Source of the DNA: an uncultured Lachnospiraceae bacterium
GTDB lineage: Bacteria; Bacillota; Clostridia; Lachnospirales; Lachnospiraceae
Direction: 5' to 3'
DNA: 64,000 bases
Assembly (NCBI GenBank): GCA_947624815.1
Contig: CANQME010000001.1
Span: 1 to 64,000, forward strand
Shown here one piece after another: positions 59,532 through 64,000 of this stretch (the stretch's first letter is position 1; every line of letters begins with the position of its first letter). The position numbers were made by a program, and so were the translations under genes. The notes beneath the pieces were generated by a model. That model ran no database searches. It was given only the letters and a program-made list of their open reading frames with translations, and was not told the DNA's origin.

Positions 59532-61550
59532 TCAGGCCGGGCCGTCTGCCGCATTCGATAAGGGGCCGCCGCCGGGTCCGGTGATCACGCCGCTGCCGTC
59601 GCCGGATCCGTCCGGTCCGGCCGGTCCCAGAGGACCGCCGCCGGTTTCCGAATTCCCTGTGCCGAGCGGGCCTGTACCGCCGGAGGTCGTCGTGCCTCCG
59701 GGGGTCGTCATATCGCCAGGCGATGTCATGCCTCCGGGCGATATCGTGCCTCCGGGCGTCGTCATGTCGCCGGGCGATGTCGTGCCTCCAGGCGTCGTCG
59801 TGTCGCCGGGCACGGTCGCTCCGCCGGGCGATATCGTGCTGCCGGGTCCGTCCGTTCCGCCGGGCGACGTTATGTCGCCGGGTGACGTCGTTCCGCCGGG
59901 CGTCGGATTCCCTCCCGGAAGATTCTGCTCCTGGGACTGCCCGCCCGCCGTCGGACCGGTCGTATCGCCCGGGCGGAGCCCTGTGCCGCCGGGCATCTGG
60001 CCCGTACCGGGACCGTTGCCTTCTTCGCCGGGATATGAGGGGACTCCCGTATTGCCGCCGGGAACATAGACCCCGTCATCCGGTTCCGGACCGTCAACCA
60101 GTTCGCCGTTCTCATCCGTCTCGCCGATCCCGGGGATCGGAGTAACGATCATGCCGTTCTCGTCTGTCTCATAGGTCTCGTCTTCGTCCTCATCCTCCGT
60201 CTCGCGTACCGTTTCCTTCGTCGTCTCCGTCTCCGCAGCCGCCGTCGTCGATTTGCTCTGAACCGCGTAAACGCCGGAATCAGACGAGATCTTCTGACTG
60301 ATCTTCTTCACCGCGTCGGTAGGCTCGTAATCCTCGTCCCCGAACAGGAACTGATGAAGCTGGGTCACGTTGGACTCCAGCGTCTGCGGAATGATGCAGG
60401 CGCCTCTGGCCTTGCCCATATTGGCCTCGCTCCGCTCGAACGGGAATCCCCCCGTCTCGCCGATGTGATACTTGGACATGCTCAGGGCTACGTTGGTCAG
60501 ATCCCCGAAATCCAGGTTCGTCATGACCTCCTGCAGGCAGACGACCAGAATATTGTTGAGGACCGAATACTCGGCCTTCTTCGCCTTGGCAAAGGCGGCC
60601 TCGATCACCTTCTTCTGGCGCTCCACGCGCTGATAATCGCTGTCCATCAGGCGCAGCCGTCCGTAGGCCACAGCCTGGATACCGTCCAGGTGATTCATGC
60701 CGGCGCTCTGCAGATGATGGGAACCGACGCCGGTTTCCTCAACGGTCTCCGTAATGAAGGCGTTGATGAACTTAAACTCCGGCTTGGTGATCTCCATATC
60801 GACCCCGCCCAGGATATTGATGCCGTCCGCTACCGCCTTCCAGTTGAAAATGATATACTCCGTAATATTCAGATCCAGATTCTCATTGAGCATCTTCAGC
60901 GCCTGCTCCGGGCCGCCCTCGGAATACGCGTAGTTAAACTTCCGGTAGGTTCCCTTGTCGCTGACCTTCAGATACGTATCCCGGTAAAGGGACACCAGCT
61001 TGATCTCGCCCGTATCCTGATTGATGCAGGCGATCATATTCACGTCCGAGGAATTGCCGCGGGCGCTGGAGGTTCCGGTTCCCGAATCCACGCCGAAGAT
61101 CGCGATCATCCAGTAGCCCTGCATCTTGTTGATGGACTCCAGCGGAATGTTGGGATTCTCGACATTCTCTTTATTCACATTGGGTTTCGGCATCAGATTC
61201 CAGAGCCTGCTCACATAGGCGTAGGAGAATATGGCTGCCAGTACGAGACATTCCGCCACGATCATGGCGATAATCCGTCTCCTGCGCTTTTTCTTACGCT
61301 CCACCTCTGCGCGCATCTGCGCCACCTTATGGCTGAAGCGCTCCCTGCTGTCCAGCTCTCCGGGTCTGCGGACGCTGCGTCCGCCCGAAGCCGTCTGGCG
61401 GTTCTCCATATGATTTCCGGCAGCCCGTCCGCCCGTCCTTACCCGTTCTCCCTCCGGCTGATAGCGCTTCGGACTGCCCGCGCCATGTCCGGCGCGGTCT
61501 CCGGAACCGGTCCTTCCTTCCAATTCGTCGTCAAAATAGTCATAGCTCAT
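59532..61550 (-). CDS. LCP (LytR-CpsA-Psr) family protein with Gly/Pro/Thr-rich repetitive C-terminus
   Basis: DVNMIACINQDTGEIKLVSLYRDTYLKV, GGVDMEITKPE, HLDGIQAVAYGRLRLMDSDYQRVERQKKVIEA. Confidence 0.93.
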   Translation of the reverse strand: MSYDYFDDELEGRTGSGDRAGHGAGSPKRYQPEGERVRTGGRAAGNHMENRQTASGGRSVRRPGELDSRERFSHKVAQMRAEVERKKKRRRRIIAMIVAECLVLAAIFSYAYVSRLWNLMPKPNVNKENVENPNIPLESINKMQGYWMIAIFGVDSGTGTSSARGNSSDVNMIACINQDTGEIKLVSLYRDTYLKVSDKGTYRKFNYAYSEGGPEQALKMLNENLDLNITEYIIFNWKAVADGINILGGVDMEITKPEFKFINAFITETVEETGVGSHHLQSAGMNHLDGIQAVAYGRLRLMDSDYQRVERQKKVIEAAFAKAKKAEYSVLNNILVVCLQEVMTNLDFGDLTNVALSMSKYHIGETGGFPFERSEANMGKARGACIIPQTLESNVTQLHQFLFGDEDYEPTDAVKKISQKISSDSGVYAVQSKSTTAAAETETTKETVRETEDEDEDETYETDENGMIVTPIPGIGETDENGELVDGPEPDDGVYVPGGNTGVPSYPGEEGNGPGTGQMPGGTGLRPGDTTGPTAGGQSQEQNLPGGNPTPGGTTSPGDITSPGGTDGPGSTISPGGATVPGDTTTPGGTTSPGDMTTPGGTISPGGMTSPGDMTTPGGTTTSGGTGPLGTGNSETGGGPLGPAGPDGSGDGSGVITGPGGGPLSNAADGPA
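59690..59925. repeat. 18-bp coding minisatellite (6-aa PG[GD]xTx units) in the LCP gene
   Basis: PGGTTSPGDMTTPGGTISPGGMTSPGDMTTPGGTTT with DNA units cctccgggcgatgtcgt-like. Confidence 0.9.
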
Positions 61551-61582
61551 AATTAAACCTCATCCCCGCATGCCATCCAAAG

Positions 61583-63001
61583 CTAGTAGGCGTTTTTATT
61601 GATAAAGCCTTTAAAAATCGTCAGGAACAGGATCCGAAAATCCAGTCCCAGCGTCCAGTTCTCGATATAATACAGATCATGCTCGATCCGCTTCGTGATC
61701 GACGTGTCCCCCCGGTACCCGTTGATCTGCGCCCATCCCGTCATCCCCGGACGTACCTGATGCTTGATCATGTATCTGGGAATCTGCTCCTTAAAGCGTT
61801 CCACGAAATACGGTCTCTCCGGCCTGGGGCCGACCAGACTCATCTCCCCCTTCAGCACGTTCAGAAACTGCGGCAGCTCGTCGATGCTGAACTTCCGGAT
61901 AAATCTTCCGAACGGCGTTACCCGCGGATCATGAGGCGTAGTCCACTTCTCCTTCTCGTCCGCCGGCCTCTGCACCTCCATGGAACGGAACTTGTACATC
62001 TGGAACGGACGGTTGTGTAGCCCTACCCGCTCCTGCTTAAAGATCAGCGGCCCCGGCGATGTGATCTTGATCGTGACCGCCGTCAGCAGCATGACCGGCG
62101 AAAACAGGATCAGCCCCGCCAGCGATCCCGCCACGTCCACCGTCCGCTTCACGATCCGGTTGAACATGGAATTAAGCGGCACATGACGGATATTGATCAC
62201 CGGAAGTCCCTGCAGATCCTCGATATACGGCCTCGTCGGGATCACATTGTTGTAGTCCGGTATGAACTTGGTATGAACCCCCGACTTCTCACAGGCGGCG
62301 ACAATGGATTCCAGCCGCCCGTATTCGCCGATGCCCAGGGTAATGGCGATCTCGTCCAGCGCGTTCAGCTCCAGGATCGAATGCAGCTCGCCGATGGTTC
62401 CGATCACGCGGACGCCCCTGTACTCGCTGCCCAGCGCTTCCTTATCATCCAGGATGCCCCAGATATGATATCCCCATTCCGGATTGGCCTTCACGCGGTC
62501 GATAAACCCCTCCGCCGTCCGGCTGCAGCCGATGAGCAGGATATGCTTCTGGTTATAGCCCTTGGCGCGCATGGCGCGCAGCAGAACCCGGATCGCCGTC
62601 CGCTCCGCGGTCTCCGCGACGATATTGATGGCGAAGAAATAAAACACCATCCTCGTCGAGAATTCCTGCAGATACGGATTCTTCCTGAAAAGAAAATAGA
62701 ATACCGCAAGGATCATCAGACCGAACAGATTCGCCTTGCAGATATTGGCAAACTCAAACCGCCGCGACTGGATCCTCTTCGGTTCATACAGATGAAAGCA
62801 CGTATACAGGATCAGATACAGCGGTATGATAACGACCAGCGCCAGAAAATAATACTGTGCCGGAAGCAGTCCACGCTCCGGCGTCACAAGGCTGGTACGA
62901 ATCACTAAAAGCCCCCACGCCAGCGCATACGCCAACGCCATTACCAGCACGTCCAGAATGACATGCAGGCGGTTCAGCATCTGCTGATTGTTCTTTATCA
63001 T
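61583..63001 (-). CDS. Polyprenyl-phosphate sugar phosphotransferase (undecaprenyl-phosphate glucose phosphotransferase-like)
   Basis: KRTVDVAGSLAGLILFSPVMLLTAVTIKITSPGPLIFKQERVG, KFSIDELPQFLNVLKGEMSLVGPRPERPYFVE. Confidence 0.95.
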   Translation of the reverse strand: MIKNNQQMLNRLHVILDVLVMALAYALAWGLLVIRTSLVTPERGLLPAQYYFLALVVIIPLYLILYTCFHLYEPKRIQSRRFEFANICKANLFGLMILAVFYFLFRKNPYLQEFSTRMVFYFFAINIVAETAERTAIRVLLRAMRAKGYNQKHILLIGCSRTAEGFIDRVKANPEWGYHIWGILDDKEALGSEYRGVRVIGTIGELHSILELNALDEIAITLGIGEYGRLESIVAACEKSGVHTKFIPDYNNVIPTRPYIEDLQGLPVINIRHVPLNSMFNRIVKRTVDVAGSLAGLILFSPVMLLTAVTIKITSPGPLIFKQERVGLHNRPFQMYKFRSMEVQRPADEKEKWTTPHDPRVTPFGRFIRKFSIDELPQFLNVLKGEMSLVGPRPERPYFVERFKEQIPRYMIKHQVRPGMTGWAQINGYRGDTSITKRIEHDLYYIENWTLGLDFRILFLTIFKGFINKNAY

Positions 63002-63080
63002 AAGCGTTCACCTTGAAATAATGTGGTGCCGTGACGCATACATTATACACGAAAACACGCCATGTGGTATTAAAATTCTC

Positions 63081-64000
63081 TTAATTTTTGGTAACATTTG
63101 GACGCGCCTTCGCGATCTGCCTTACGGAGAACTCCCAGACATAGATCAGCGTGCCCATGATCAGCTCCCACTGGATCGACAGATAGTTCGGGATCCACCG
63201 GGAATCGTACGGTACCTTTCTGCATTTCACAGCCGTCGCAAGCCCTTCCCGGATCCCTTCAAGATACTCCTTTCCGAAGCCGAGCTTCCGGAAAAATCCG
63301 TACTTAACGGCAATTCCCGCGCCGATCAGGGGGAAATTGACCAGAAGCTGCAGAAGCGGCATGTTCTTATAATTAAGGTAAATGCTGTTGCGGGCCGCTA
63401 GACGCACCTTGAACGGATTGTACTTCGAGCCGCTGGTGCCGCTTCCCACATGATAAACCACCGCCGTCGGGCAGTACCGCACATGGTAACCGTGGATCTT
63501 CGCCCGGTAGCAGACGTCGATATCCTCCAGATACGCGAAATGCATCTCGTCGAACAGTCCGATCTCGTCGAACACGGCCCTGCGGTAGATTGCCGCGCCC
63601 GCGCAGGCCGAGAAGACCTCCACAGGCCGGTTATAGCCGCGGCTGCTCCTTCCCACGCCGCGCTGGTAGGCCCATCCCATCAGGCTGTACATGTCGCCGG
63701 CGTCGTCCATCAGCTCCCGGTGGTACATCTGGACCATCCGGCTGCTGACCGCGAAGATCCGCTTCGACCGGCCGATGGCCGCCAGAAGCTCCCCCACAAA
63801 ATCCGGCTGCACCTCGGTGTCGTTGTTCAGGAGAATGACGTACGGCGTCTTCGCCGCACGGATACCGGCGTTCACCGCCCCGGAGAAGCCGGTATTCTCC
63901 GGCAGGAATATGGACGGGATCCCCTGCTGCCTGAGCCACTCGACGCTTCCGTCGGTCGAACCGTTATCCACCACCAGGATCTCGAAATCCCGGCAGGTCT
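63081..64000 (-). CDS. Glycosyltransferase family 2 (5' end truncated by window)
   Basis: ILVVDNGSTDGS...ENTGFSGAVNAGIRAAKTPYVILLNNDTEVQPDF; reading frame continues past the window edge. Confidence 0.93.
   Translation of the reverse strand, partial: TCRDFEILVVDNGSTDGSVEWLRQQGIPSIFLPENTGFSGAVNAGIRAAKTPYVILLNNDTEVQPDFVGELLAAIGRSKRIFAVSSRMVQMYHRELMDDAGDMYSLMGWAYQRGVGRSSRGYNRPVEVFSACAGAAIYRRAVFDEIGLFDEMHFAYLEDIDVCYRAKIHGYHVRYCPTAVVYHVGSGTSGSKYNPFKVRLAARNSIYLNYKNMPLLQLLVNFPLIGAGIAVKYGFFRKLGFGKEYLEGIREGLATAVKCRKVPYDSRWIPNYLSIQWELIMGTLIYVWEFSVRQIAKARPNVTKN

Noticed and set aside
1-64000. Defence system, prophage or transposase genes
   Set aside because: No integrase, transposase, phage structural, restriction-modification or cas protein could be recognised in any of the long ORFs.

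Overview
The window is a 64 kb, moderately GC-rich chromosomal segment from a Firmicute, probably Clostridia/Lachnospiraceae. That placement is an inference from gene content: MEP pathway, RF2 with a frameshift, GPH and LplABC-type sugar transporters, a CspA/B/C-like S8 protease. Most of it is housekeeping: two tRNA-Ser genes, ispD, tsaD, rnz, rimI/tsaB/tsaE, tex, hom, prfB (programmed +1 frameshift), secA, hpf, trxB, glmS/glmM, lspA, clpX, htrA, an LCP protein and polysaccharide glycosyltransferases. Two glycoside-utilisation loci are present: GH78 with an unknown propeller-like protein, a TIM-barrel isomerase, a GPH symporter and AraC; and GH88/GH31 with an LplABC-like ABC transporter and a LacI regulator with a clear operator. 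The strongest unexplained signals are: (1) a short element between tsaB and rimI, flanked by a perfect 29-bp direct repeat of the tsaB 3' end, carrying a perfect consensus sigma-70 promoter, two tandem 51-nt units with two hairpins each and compensatory changes, and a Rho-independent terminator, i.e. a candidate undescribed ncRNA; (2) many locus-specific minisatellites, some in gaps (apparently derived from neighbouring gene 3' ends at tsaD and rnz) and some in frame inside enzymes (IspD, GH78, ClpX, LCP, DUF4190); (3) a 24-bp perfect palindrome upstream of tex; (4) small gene remnants and a frameshifted ABC permease. All calls come from reading the sequence and the supplied ORFs; no searches or folding programs were run.
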